56,468 bases of DNA, from assembly GCF_000425625.1 (NCBI RefSeq), contig NZ_KE384416.1, forward strand, positions 79,986-136,453, given 5' to 3'. The notes beneath the pieces were generated by a model, which was not told where the DNA came from, searched no databases, and was given only the letters and a program-made list of their open reading frames with translations. The stretch comes from Stutzerimonas azotifigens DSM 17556 (lineage in GTDB: Bacteria > Pseudomonadota > Gammaproteobacteria > Pseudomonadales > Pseudomonadaceae). Positions 44,149-54,971 of this stretch are shown in pieces. Each line of letters starts with the position of its first letter. Position 1 is the stretch's first letter. The position numbers were made by a program, and so were the translations under genes.

Positions 44149-44556
44149 TTGAGCGGGTACGGCAGCCTCTTCGAACGCCTCGGCGGCGACGCCGGCCGGC
44201 GCGCCGGCTGGAGCCGCGAAGTCGCGGCGATGGCCTCGGTGGCCGCCCACCTGACCAAGATGCTCAGCACCCGGGCGGGCAGCGTGCAGACGCTGCCCGA
44301 CTACGGGTTGCCCGATCTGAACGACATGCGCCTGTCGCTGCACGACTCGCTGCAGCAGGCGCGTGCCGCCATCGAACGCTTCATCGAAGCCTACGAACCC
44401 CGTCTGAGCCAGGTGCGGGTGGTTGCTCTGCCCCGCGATCACGACCTGCTGCGCCTCGCCTTCGCCATCGAAGGCCTGCTGGAAGTGGACGGCATCAAGC
44501 GCCCGGTCAGCTTCTCCGCCAGCCTGGACGGCAGCGGGCAGGTAAAGGTCAGCTAA
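44149..44556 (+). CDS. tssE: T6SS baseplate protein TssE (TTG start)
   Basis: This 135-residue gp25-like baseplate wedge protein has SLFERLGGD at the N-terminus, LLSTR-type segment LTKMLSTRAGSVQTLPDYGLPDLND and the C-terminal FAIEGLLEVDGIKRPVSFSASLDGSGQVKV. It starts with TTG: AAGGAG lies 7 bases before it, inside the end of tssC, and no ATG or GTG fits the family start. It ends 13 bases before the effector gene, which has its own CAGGAG. Confidence 0.93.
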   Translation: MSGYGSLFERLGGDAGRRAGWSREVAAMASVAAHLTKMLSTRAGSVQTLPDYGLPDLNDMRLSLHDSLQQARAAIERFIEAYEPRLSQVRVVALPRDHDLLRLAFAIEGLLEVDGIKRPVSFSASLDGSGQVKVS

Positions 44557-44569
44557 CAGGAGAACACGG

Positions 44570-46501
44570 ATGTCCGGAAAACCTGCCTCCCGCCTGGGCG
44601 ATCCCACCGCCTGCCCCAAGACGGGCCACGGCACCAATCCCATCGCCAGCGGCTCGCCCGACGTGCTGTTCGATGGCCTGCCCGCCGCGCGCCAGGGCGA
44701 CGTGACCGCGTGCGGCAGCGTGCTGACCGGCAACGTGATTCCCAACGTGCTGATCAACGGCAGGCCCGCGATCACGCTGGACAGCCTCGGCGACCACGGC
44801 AACGTGGTGATCGGCGGCTCGGGCACGGTGATCATCGGCACCTCCCATACCCCGGCCCCCTTCGTTCCACCCGAGCCGCTGAATATCGCCAGCGCCGCGC
44901 GCGCCATGCCGGCCAGCCCCGCGTTGCCGCAACCGCCGGCCACGCCCATGGCTCGCGCCTGGCAGGAAGAACCCGGCGACCTCGCCCCGCTGGGGCTGGA
45001 AGAAGAGGACGAAGAAGAAGAGCTGGACGAGCAGCCGCAGCAGCAGGTGCGCCAGGCTATCACCCTGCGCATCGGCGTGTTCTTCGACGGCACCGGCAAC
45101 AACCTGGCCAATGCCGCCGTCACCGAACGATGCCGCCACGACGACCTGCAACTGGTAGGCGAGCGCACCCTGCAGGAAGTCATCGACTACTGCCAGCGCC
45201 ATGGTTTCAGCGACAGCAACGACGACGGCTATTTCACCGAGGCGCCCGACGGCAGCTACGGCAATGCGCCGAGCAATGTGGCGCGGTTGTTCGACTTGTA
45301 TCAGGACGACGCAACACGAAGCCTGCACAAGGACGAGAGTACCGCCAGCCTGAAGGCCTATCTGGAAGGCATCGGCACCAGCAGTGGCGAAGCCGACTCG
45401 CTTTACGGCCAGATCACCGGACGAGGCGATACCGGGATACTGGCACGGGTCGGGCAAAGCCCGACGGAGATTTCCGAACAGCTCCGTCAATTGCTACGCA
45501 ATAACCCCGAACTAAAAATCGACGATATCGAGTTCGATATCTTCGGCTTCAGCCGCGGCGCGGCGGCGGCCCGGCATTTCGCCAATGAGCTACTCAAACC
45601 GCAAGGCGGTGTGTTGGCCCAGGCATTTACTAGCGGCTCGCCTGGCTTGTCCGGCAGTTTCGACTGGGCCGCCAATGCCCGGATCAACTTTATCGGCCTG
45701 TTCGATACCGTGGCCGCGGTGATCGACCCGCTGAACGGCGACTACGATCCGGCCAACCACCTCAACCCCGGCATCAACCTCTATCTGCCGCCCGGCTGCG
45801 CGCGCAAGGTGTTGCAACTGACCGCCCGCGACGAGAAGCGCTGGAACTTCGCCCTCAACAGGGTCGCCCCGCATCACCAGGAAATCAGCCTGCCCGGCGC
45901 GCACTCGGATATCGGCGGCGGCTACCGCCCCCTGATGCTCGAACGGCGGCTGCTGAGCCGCCCGCTCAGCTCCACCGTACCGGCCGGTACACCCCCCGAG
46001 CATACCCATGCCTCGCGCGAGACCTGGCGGCAGTATCACCAATGGGAAGCGCTCGGCCTGCCCGGCGAAGGGCTGATGAGACCCAGGGTCTGGGCCAGCC
46101 GCAAGCCGGTATTCCGCGAGCGCGGCTTCCAGCGCCCGCCGGAGGACGTGGTCTACGGCCTGCTGTCCATCGAACGCCGGATTCGTGGCGAGTTGTCGCT
46201 GGTCTATCTGCGGGTTATGCGGGAGCTGGCTGTGCAGAACAACGTACCGTTACGACCTATCCAGGATAGAGACCCCGCTTTGGCGCTCCCCGCCGAACTG
46301 CAAGCCATTGCGGACAAGTTGATGGCCTATGCCCAAGGGGGCCGGTACGGTCTGGACGAAGAGGACGAGCGCCTGCTCTGGTCACGCTATATCCATCTCT
46401 CCGCCCACTGGACGCCCAGCAGGGGCCTGCTGATCAGCAAGCCCGCCCCCAACGTCCGCCTGGCCTACAACAACAAGCCGCAACAGGATTATCCCGAATG
46501 A
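44570..46501 (+). CDS. PAAR-tipped Tle1-type lipase effector (DUF2235)
   Basis: This 643-residue protein joins a PAAR spike-tip domain (residues 1-95; candidate zinc ligands C15, H20, C48, H76) through an acidic linker (EEEDEEEELDEQ, 144-155) to a DUF2235 alpha/beta-hydrolase (165-640). The hydrolase has IGVFFDGTGNN, the nucleophile elbow G326-F-S-R-G330, FDTVAAV (D379) and GAHSDIGGGY (H445/D447), the Tle1 phospholipase layout. It should ride on the VgrG tip and attack membrane lipids of target cells. The gene lies inside the core operon between tssE and the immunity candidates, and its stop overlaps the next start (ATGA). Confidence 0.93.
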   Translation: MSGKPASRLGDPTACPKTGHGTNPIASGSPDVLFDGLPAARQGDVTACGSVLTGNVIPNVLINGRPAITLDSLGDHGNVVIGGSGTVIIGTSHTPAPFVPPEPLNIASAARAMPASPALPQPPATPMARAWQEEPGDLAPLGLEEEDEEEELDEQPQQQVRQAITLRIGVFFDGTGNNLANAAVTERCRHDDLQLVGERTLQEVIDYCQRHGFSDSNDDGYFTEAPDGSYGNAPSNVARLFDLYQDDATRSLHKDESTASLKAYLEGIGTSSGEADSLYGQITGRGDTGILARVGQSPTEISEQLRQLLRNNPELKIDDIEFDIFGFSRGAAAARHFANELLKPQGGVLAQAFTSGSPGLSGSFDWAANARINFIGLFDTVAAVIDPLNGDYDPANHLNPGINLYLPPGCARKVLQLTARDEKRWNFALNRVAPHHQEISLPGAHSDIGGGYRPLMLERRLLSRPLSSTVPAGTPPEHTHASRETWRQYHQWEALGLPGEGLMRPRVWASRKPVFRERGFQRPPEDVVYGLLSIERRIRGELSLVYLRVMRELAVQNNVPLRPIQDRDPALALPAELQAIADKLMAYAQGGRYGLDEEDERLLWSRYIHLSAHWTPSRGLLISKPAPNVRLAYNNKPQQDYPE

Positions 46502-47133
46502 GAACCTTCCTGCTTGCCTGCGCGCTGTTCCTGCTTGGTGGCTGTGCCGCCAGCCAGGGCCAGCCCGGCTTGCCCTATCGCGCCTGGTTCGCCGGTGTAT
46601 TCGCCCCCGACCATATGGAGGTCTGGGTCGAAAGCGTGGACGTGATCGATCGCCGCGGACTGGCCTACGAACGGGTCAGCGGTGGGGTGCCTTCCTACGC
46701 CAGCAGCGTGGCCGGCTGGCCACCCAACCCATCGGGTGGAGCCGGCAAGAACCTGCCCGGTATCGACCTTCCGGAAATCATCTTCGTGCGCTGGCAATCG
46801 CTGGTCGAGCCGCAGACCTACAACGTACGCATCAATATTCCCGAGTGGGTGCGCCAGGAAATGCTCAAGCCACACTCGGCCTATTGTCGGTGGGACGGCA
46901 AGGTGATCGATGGCTTGTATCGCAAGGTCATCACCATCGGCCTGGCCCCCGGCGGTATCGCCAAGGCCTGGGTCGGCGGCCCCTGCCTGGAGTCCATCGA
47001 AATCGGTCGTTTCGAGGCGGCCATCAGCAAGGTCGGACCATACGGCGGCAAGTCCGATGGGCACTATTACTTCCTCTCGGATGAAGCCAATGCCTATATC
47101 GAGCAACATGGGGTGCCCTATGGCTCTTGGTAA
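46498..47133 (+). CDS. DUF2931 lipoprotein, candidate immunity protein 1
   Basis: This 211-residue lipoprotein, MRTFLLACALFLLGGCAAS at the start, has lipobox LGGC (13-16). The mature part matches DUF2931, with PEIIFVRWQSLVEPQTYNVR, VITIGLAPGGIAKAWVGG and a C-terminal AYIEQHGVPYGSW. Its start overlaps the effector stop by ATGA, so the two are co-translated. Being periplasmic and paired with a Tle1-type effector, it is the likely inhibitor that protects the producer from its own or sibling lipase. Other residues are poorly conserved, as expected for immunity proteins. Confidence 0.82.
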   Translation: MRTFLLACALFLLGGCAASQGQPGLPYRAWFAGVFAPDHMEVWVESVDVIDRRGLAYERVSGGVPSYASSVAGWPPNPSGGAGKNLPGIDLPEIIFVRWQSLVEPQTYNVRINIPEWVRQEMLKPHSAYCRWDGKVIDGLYRKVITIGLAPGGIAKAWVGGPCLESIEIGRFEAAISKVGPYGGKSDGHYYFLSDEANAYIEQHGVPYGSW

Positions 47134-47215
47134 AGCGCCCCTAATCCGCAGAGGCCCTCTTTTCAATGGCTACGCCAACAGACAGGCCCAATGCATGCTG
47201 TTGCGAAGAAAATCA

Positions 47216-47911
47216 ATGCTTGTAATGGCAAAGCTCATTTTTTTATCCCCTCTCGCCTTGCTCAGCGGCTGCCAGCTAATCATGTGTAGCACGATGATCA
47301 ACTGCTTTGACCCACTCGGCACCCCCCCTGTAAGCCCATACATTGCCCATGTTCAGGTAACAACGCCCAATTACATGGACGCGCACCTGCATACGATCGA
47401 ACAAGTTTTCACCTATGGACGCGAAATCAGTTATTCAAACTCAATATTAAAAAAGCGCGCCCCTGGAAAGGCAGCGGATGGATGGACACCTCCCGAGCTA
47501 TTGCAGAGTATGCCCGATATCCTGAAATTCAGGGGCCTGGATGAACTACCAAACAAACTGACAGTGGAATGGACCTCGCTGGCTGAGAACAAAGCATACA
47601 GAGCATCTATCAAGCTTCATCTTGGTTTACGTATAAATATCCATAGAAAAGTAGAAACCACATGCATACGATTCGGAAAGCCCATGCTAGGAAGGAGAAA
47701 CATCATCACATTAGAAATAACTCCCGGAGGGAGAGTGAAATCCTGGCTTAGCGGAGTTTGTTTAGGCGCAATAGAAATTGCAACTACACAAGGGCATTTA
47801 ATTCCCCAAGAGGAAATTTATATACCTTACGACGTATTCGAGAATTACGACCCAGCCCCCATGAGTAATTACATCAGGGCGAACGGGATACCTTATGAAA
47901 GCTGGCAGTAA
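47216..47911 (+). CDS. DUF2931 lipoprotein, candidate immunity protein 2 (AT-rich)
   Basis: This 231-residue lipoprotein, MLVMAKLIFLSPLALLSGCQ at the start, has lipobox LSGC (16-19). It is a diverged relative of the previous gene: both have ITPGG/APGG-xxK-x-W-xxG-xCL-xx-IEI and end Y-I-xx-x-G-I/V-P-Y-x-S-W. Codon use is visibly AT-richer than every neighbour (many AAA, ATA, TTA codons), a sign of recent transfer. The start could also be 47195 or 47225. It may protect against a different effector. Confidence 0.75.
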   Translation: MLVMAKLIFLSPLALLSGCQLIMCSTMINCFDPLGTPPVSPYIAHVQVTTPNYMDAHLHTIEQVFTYGREISYSNSILKKRAPGKAADGWTPPELLQSMPDILKFRGLDELPNKLTVEWTSLAENKAYRASIKLHLGLRINIHRKVETTCIRFGKPMLGRRNIITLEITPGGRVKSWLSGVCLGAIEIATTQGHLIPQEEIYIPYDVFENYDPAPMSNYIRANGIPYESWQ

Positions 47912-48038
47912 TCTCCCCAATATATGAGATCCAAAGGCCAAAATAAAAATTCCAGAAGATTTAGCACGAAGTTACCCCGGCACGGCCTCCGGCGCCTGAA
48001 CGCACCGGTCACAGAACGACAAGGATGATCCGTTAGAG
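47912..48038. other. AT-rich junction before tssF
   Basis: These 127 bases run from AT-rich sequence (CCAATATATGAGATCC, AAAATAAAAATTCC) back to normal GC before the tssF start, whose ribosome site is weak (TTAGAG). It marks the right edge of the inserted effector/immunity cassette. No mobile-element end is visible. Confidence 0.5.
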
Positions 48039-49829
48039 ATGTCTTTCAACCACTACTACCAGAGCGAACTCACCGCCCTGCGCCAGCTCGGCAGGCGCTT
48101 TTCCGAGCGCAGCCCGGCGCTGGCGCCGTTCCTCGGCCAGAGCGGGCGCGATCCGGACGTCGAGCGCCTGCTGGAAGGCTTCGCCTTCCTTACCGGGCGT
48201 CTGCGCCAGAAGCTCGACGACGAGCTGCCGGAGCTGACCCATTCGCTGATGCACCTGCTCTGGCCGAACTACATGCGGCCGCTGCCGTCGTTCAGCATGC
48301 TGCAGTTCGACCCGCTCGTGCGACGCGCCGGAACGCTCGCCGTGCCGCGTCACACGCCGGTGGAGTCGCGCCCCGTGCAGGGTGTGAGCTGCCGCTTCCG
48401 CACCTGCTATGCCACCGAGGTGCTGCCGCTGGCGCTGGCCGACCTGGCCTACTCGGTCAAGGGCGACGGGGCGCTGCTAAGCCTGCGCCTGGAGATGACC
48501 GCCGACGGCCACCTGGGCGAACTCGGCCTCGAGCGCCTGCGCCTGCACCTGGCCGGCGAGCGCTACATAAGCCAGATGCTCTACCTCAGCCTGCTGCGTC
48601 ACCTGGATGGCCTGCAGCTGGTGGCCCTCGACGCCGACGGCAAGCCCCTCGGCGACGCGCAGGGACAGCCGCTCGCCGCCCTGAAGCTGGACCCGACGCA
48701 GCTCTCGCCGGTGGGCTTCGCCGAGGACGAGGCGCTGATCCCCTACCCGCTCAACACCTTCCGCGGCTACCGCTACTTGCAGGAATACTTCGCCTTCCAG
48801 GAGAAATTCCTGTTCGTCGACCTGCACGGCCTGCAGGCGCTGAACGCCCTGCCGCCGGAACGGCTGGAGCAGGCGCGCGGCTTCGAGCTGCGCTTCGACA
48901 TCCGCAAGGCCGGTGCGCAGCGCATCCGCCCGACCCGCGACAACGTGCGCCTGTACTGCACGCCGGTGGTCAACCTGTTCGCACACGACGCCATCCCGGT
49001 GCGCCTGGACGGCAAGCAGGTCCAGTACCTGCTGCGTCCGGCCGAATACGACAGCCCGCACTGCGGCATCTTCTCGGTCGACCGCGTCACCGGCTGGAAG
49101 CCCGGCGGCATGGGCTACGAGGAATACGTGCCGTTCGAATCCTTCGAGCACGACCCGAGCTTCGACGTGCCGCTGGCGCGCCCGCACTACAGCGTACGCC
49201 AGCAGCCCTCGCTGCTCGGCGACGGCCAGGACACCTTCCTCGGCTTCGGCACCCGCCACCTGGACGGCCACGAGACGCTGTCGATCGAGCTGACCTGTAC
49301 CAACGGTGACCTGCCACGCAACCTGCACCTGGGCGACATCTGCCTGCCGAGCGAGGACACGCCCGAGTTCCTCACCTTCCGCAACATCGGCCCGGCGACG
49401 CCGAGTTATGCCCCGCCGTTGCACCGCGACTTCCTCTGGAAGCTGATCAGCAACATGTCGCTGAACTACCTGTCGCTGGCCAACGTCGAGGCGCTGAAGG
49501 TGATCCTCGAGACCTACGACCTGCCGCGCTATTACGACCAGCACGCCGAGAAGGTCAGCAAGCGGTTACTCGGCGGCCTCAAGTCGATCGCCCACCAGCA
49601 CGTCGACCGCCTGCACCGCGGCCTGCCGATCCGCGGTGTGCGCACCGAGCTGAACATGGACCTGGACGGCTACCTGGGCGAGGGCGACCTGTTCCTCTTC
49701 GCCTCGGTGCTCAACGAATTCTTCGCGCTCTACGCCAGCCTCAACTCGTACCACGAGCTGCGCGTACGCAGTACACAGGGAGAGGTGTACCAATGGACGC
49801 CGCGCATGGGCCAGCAGCCGCTGCTCTGA
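48039..49829 (+). CDS. tssF: T6SS baseplate protein TssF
   Basis: This 596-residue wedge protein starts MSFNHYYQSELTALRQLGRR, with LLEGFAFLTGRLRQKLDDELPELTHSLMHLLWPNYMRPLPS, the most conserved TssF segment. Later TPVVNLFAHDAIPVRL, LLGGLKSIAHQHVDRL and FFALYASLNSYHELRV match the family. It assembles with TssG, TssE and TssK under the tail. tssG starts 37 bases before its end. Confidence 0.96.
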   Translation: MSFNHYYQSELTALRQLGRRFSERSPALAPFLGQSGRDPDVERLLEGFAFLTGRLRQKLDDELPELTHSLMHLLWPNYMRPLPSFSMLQFDPLVRRAGTLAVPRHTPVESRPVQGVSCRFRTCYATEVLPLALADLAYSVKGDGALLSLRLEMTADGHLGELGLERLRLHLAGERYISQMLYLSLLRHLDGLQLVALDADGKPLGDAQGQPLAALKLDPTQLSPVGFAEDEALIPYPLNTFRGYRYLQEYFAFQEKFLFVDLHGLQALNALPPERLEQARGFELRFDIRKAGAQRIRPTRDNVRLYCTPVVNLFAHDAIPVRLDGKQVQYLLRPAEYDSPHCGIFSVDRVTGWKPGGMGYEEYVPFESFEHDPSFDVPLARPHYSVRQQPSLLGDGQDTFLGFGTRHLDGHETLSIELTCTNGDLPRNLHLGDICLPSEDTPEFLTFRNIGPATPSYAPPLHRDFLWKLISNMSLNYLSLANVEALKVILETYDLPRYYDQHAEKVSKRLLGGLKSIAHQHVDRLHRGLPIRGVRTELNMDLDGYLGEGDLFLFASVLNEFFALYASLNSYHELRVRSTQGEVYQWTPRMGQQPLL

Positions 49830-50851
49830 CATCGGCGGACACCGGCGACGAGCACGGGCTGACCCGGCTCGCCCGGGGCATCCGCGAATACAGCCTGTTC
49901 CAGGGCGTGCTGCTGGTGCTCGAGCGCCTGCGCGCCGCGCATCCGTTGCTGGACGACGAGGCGCTGTACGAGCGCCTGGAGTTCCAGGCCAACCCCAGCC
50001 TGGGCTTCCCCGGCAGCGACATCGAGCAAGTGCAGTTCTTCGAGGAAGCCGGCGAGCTGCGCGCGCGACTGCGGATAAACCTCGTCGGCCTGTGCGGCGC
50101 CGGTTCGCCGCTGCCGGCCTTCTATGCCGACCAGGCGCTGGGCGACGGCGCGGACGGCAACCCGACGCGCGAATTCCTCGACCTGTTCAACGACCGCCTG
50201 CAGCGCCTGCTGCTGCCGATCTGGCAGAAGTACCGCTACCGGGCGCGCTTCTCCAGCGGCGCGCGCGACCCGATGTCCGAACAGCTGTTCGCCCTGATCG
50301 GCCTGGGCGGCGCACGGATTCGCGCGGCCAGCGAGCTGAACTGGAAGCGCCTGCTGCCCTACCTAGGCCTGCTCAGCCTGCGCGCGCATTCGGCCGCGTT
50401 GATCGAATCGGTGCTGCGCTACTACTTCAAGCACGCCGACCTGCGCATCGAGCAGTGCCTGGAGCGCCAGGTGGACATCCTCGGCGAACAGCAGAACCGC
50501 CTTGGCCAGCGCAACAGCCGGCTCGGTGACAGCCTGGTGCTCGGCGAGCGCGTACGCGACCGCAGCGGCAAGTTCCGCATCCACATCCGCCAGCTCGGTT
50601 GGGACCGCTTCCACGAATTCCTGCCGATCGGCAGCGGCTACCAGCCGCTCTGCGCGCTGGTGCGCTTCACCCTGCGCGATCCGCTGGATTACGACATCCG
50701 CCTGGCCCTACGCCAGGACGACATCCGCGAGCTGCGCATCGGGGAAGGAAACCCCTGCCGCCTCGGCTGGACCACCTGGCTGGGCGCCGAACGCGCCGAC
50801 GGCATGGTCACCCTCGGCAGCAAGAGCCATCAAGGAACGAAAGAGACATGA
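49793..50851 (+). CDS. tssG: T6SS baseplate protein TssG
   Basis: This 352-residue protein overlaps tssF by 37 bases and clpV by four (ATGA), so the three are tightly coupled. FFQGVLLVLERL-type N-terminus (EYSLFQGVLLVLERL), LEFQANPSLGFPGSDI, LVGLCGAGSPLPAFYADQAL and the C-terminal LGWTTWLG are TssG hallmarks. It forms the wedge core with TssF. Confidence 0.95.
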   Translation: MDAAHGPAAAALTSADTGDEHGLTRLARGIREYSLFQGVLLVLERLRAAHPLLDDEALYERLEFQANPSLGFPGSDIEQVQFFEEAGELRARLRINLVGLCGAGSPLPAFYADQALGDGADGNPTREFLDLFNDRLQRLLLPIWQKYRYRARFSSGARDPMSEQLFALIGLGGARIRAASELNWKRLLPYLGLLSLRAHSAALIESVLRYYFKHADLRIEQCLERQVDILGEQQNRLGQRNSRLGDSLVLGERVRDRSGKFRIHIRQLGWDRFHEFLPIGSGYQPLCALVRFTLRDPLDYDIRLALRQDDIRELRIGEGNPCRLGWTTWLGAERADGMVTLGSKSHQGTKET

Positions 50852-53422
50852 TCAACCTAGACCTGCAACAACTGGTGCAAGCCCTGGACGCCGCCAGCAA
50901 GTCGGACCTGGAACAGGCGGCGCAACGCTGCGTGGCGCGCGGAGGCAGCAGGATTCTGGTCGAAGACCTGCTGCTCGGCCTGCTCGAACGACCCGACGGC
51001 CTGCTCGGCCGCGCCCTGCAGGATGCCGAGGTGGATGCCGCCGAACTGGCCAGCACGCTGCAGCCGCGCGGCGAGCGCAGCGAATCGCGCAACCCGGTAT
51101 TCTCCGCCGAACTGGTGCAATGGCTGCAGGACGCCTTGCTGGTCGGCAACCTCGAACTCGGCCAGAGCCAGGTGGATCAGGCCGCCCTGCTGCTGGCACT
51201 GCTGCGCAACCCGCTGCGTTATGCCGGCAGCCGCTATCAGCCGTTGCTGGCCCGGCTCGATGCCGAGCGGCTGCGCGACTTCGCTCTTTCGCGGCAGTCC
51301 GGACAGGCGGCGGGGCGCCCCGCGGCGAGCGGCGAGTCCAACCTGGCGCGCTTCACCCACAACCTCACCGGCCAGGCTCGCGAGGGTAGACTCGACCCGG
51401 TGCTGTGCCGCGACACGGCGATCCGCCAGATGATCGACATCCTGGCCCGGCGGCGAAAGAACAACCCGATCGTGGTGGGCGAGGCCGGCGTCGGCAAGAC
51501 CGCCATCGTCGAAGGGCTGGCCCTGCGCATCGTCGCCGGCGAGGTGCCCGAGACGCTCAGGGGCGTCGAGCTGCTTTGCCTGGATCTCGGCCTGCTGCAG
51601 GCCGGCGCCAGCGTGAAGGGCGAGTTCGAGCGCCGTCTGCAGGGCGTAATCGACGAGGTCAGGGGCGCGGCGAAGCCGACCATCCTGTTCATCGACGAAG
51701 CGCACACGCTGATCGGCGCCGGCGGCCAGGCCGGCAGCGGCGATGCCGCCAACCTGCTCAAGCCGGCGCTGGCGCGGGGTGAGCTGCGCACCATCGCGGC
51801 GACCACCTGGAGCGAATACAAGAAGTACTTCGAAGAGGACCCGGCGCTGACCCGGCGCTTCCAGCCGGTGCAGCTGCACGAGCCCAGCGTCGACGAAGCC
51901 GTGACCATCCTGCGCGGCCTGGCGCCGGTGTACGAGAAGAGCCACGGCATCTACCTGCGCGACGATGCGGTGGTGGCGGCCGCCGAGCTGTCCGCCCGCT
52001 ACCTCGCCGGCCGCCAGTTGCCGGACAAGGCGGTCGACGTGCTCGACACCGCCTGCGCTCGGGTACGCATAAGCCTGGCAGCGGCGCCCGAGGCCATCGA
52101 GCGCCTGCGCGGCAGCCTGGCCGAAGGCAGCCGCCAGGTCGATGCCCTGCGCCGCGATCTGGATGCAGGCCTGATCGTCGACCCCGACGCCCTGGAAGCG
52201 CTGGAAAACCAGCTGGACGACACCTGCGCGGAGCTCGAGCGGATGGAGCGCCGCTGGGCCGAACAGCGCGAGTTGGCCGAACGCCTGCTCGACCTGCGCC
52301 AGCGCTGCGCCATTGCGCGCCCAGTCACCGCCGAGGGCGCGCCGCACGAAACCGAGGACCTGCAGGCCCGGCTGCGCGACACCCAGGCCGCACTCGCCGC
52401 GCTGCAGGCGGACGAGCGCCTGGTGAGCTTCGAGGTCTGCCCGCGCCTGGTGGCCGAGGTGATCAGCCACTGGACCGGCGTACCGCTGTCGCAGCTGGCC
52501 CGTGAGCACAACGGCAGGATCGCCCGCTTCGCCGCCGACCTGGGCACCCGGGTGCGCGGCCAGGAGCAGGCGGTCCAGGCGCTGGACACGGCCATGCGCG
52601 CCAGCGCCGCCGGGCTCAACCGTCCCGACGCACCGGTCGGGGTGTTCCTGCTGGTCGGCCCCAGCGGGGTCGGCAAGACCGAGACCGCACTGGCGCTGGC
52701 CGATCTGCTGTATGGCGGCGAGCGTTTCCTCACCACCATCAACATGTCGGAGTTCCAGGAGAAGCACAGCGTTTCGCGGCTGATCGGAGCGCCACCCGGC
52801 TACGTCGGCTACGGCGAAGGCGGCATGCTCACCGAGGCGGTGCGGCAGAAGCCCTACTCGGTGGTGCTGCTGGACGAGGCGGAAAAGGCCGATCCGGACG
52901 TGATGAACGTCTTCTACCAGATCTTCGACAAAGGCGTGGCCAACGACGGCGAGGGCCGCGAGATCGACTTCCGCAACACCCTGATCCTGATGACCAGCAA
53001 CCTGGCCAGCGACGAGATCGCCCGGCTCTGCGCCGAAGGCCGGCGCCCGGCCGCCGAGGACCTGGAAACGGCGATCCGCCCGGCGCTGAGCCGGCACTTC
53101 AAGCCGGCTCTGCTCGGCCGCATGAAGGTGGTGCCCTACTACCCCATCGTCGGCGAGGTCCTCGAGGAGCTGGTGGGCCTCAAGCTTGCGCGCTTCGGCG
53201 AACGCCTGGCGCGGCGCCAGCTCGCTTTCAGCCACTGCCCGGCGCTAGTCCGTGCGCTGGCCGAGCGCTGCCGGCACAGCGACAGCGGCGCCAGGCTGAT
53301 CGACCAGCTGATCGACCGCACCCTGCAGCCACAGGTGGTCGACCGAATTCTCGCCGCCATGGCCGGCGGCGAGGAGCTGCAGCGTGTGCATGCCACCCTC
53401 GACAGCGCCGGAGCGGTGGTCT

Positions 53423-53436
<14 letters not shown>
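50848..53436 (+). CDS. clpV: T6SS sheath-recycling AAA+ ATPase ClpV
   Basis: This 862-residue Hsp100 protein has an N-terminal repeat domain (about 1-150) that recognises TssC, two AAA+ rings with Walker A GEAGVGKT and GPSGVGKT, Walker B FIDEAHT and LLDEAEKA, and a coiled-coil middle domain (about 420-520). It disassembles contracted sheaths. ATG 50848 overlaps the tssG stop and carries the family start MINLDLQQLVQAL; a longer frame into tssG is a shadow. Confidence 0.95.
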
Positions 53437-54955
<1,519 letters not shown>

Positions 54956-54971
54956 GCTCAAGGAGACGAGC

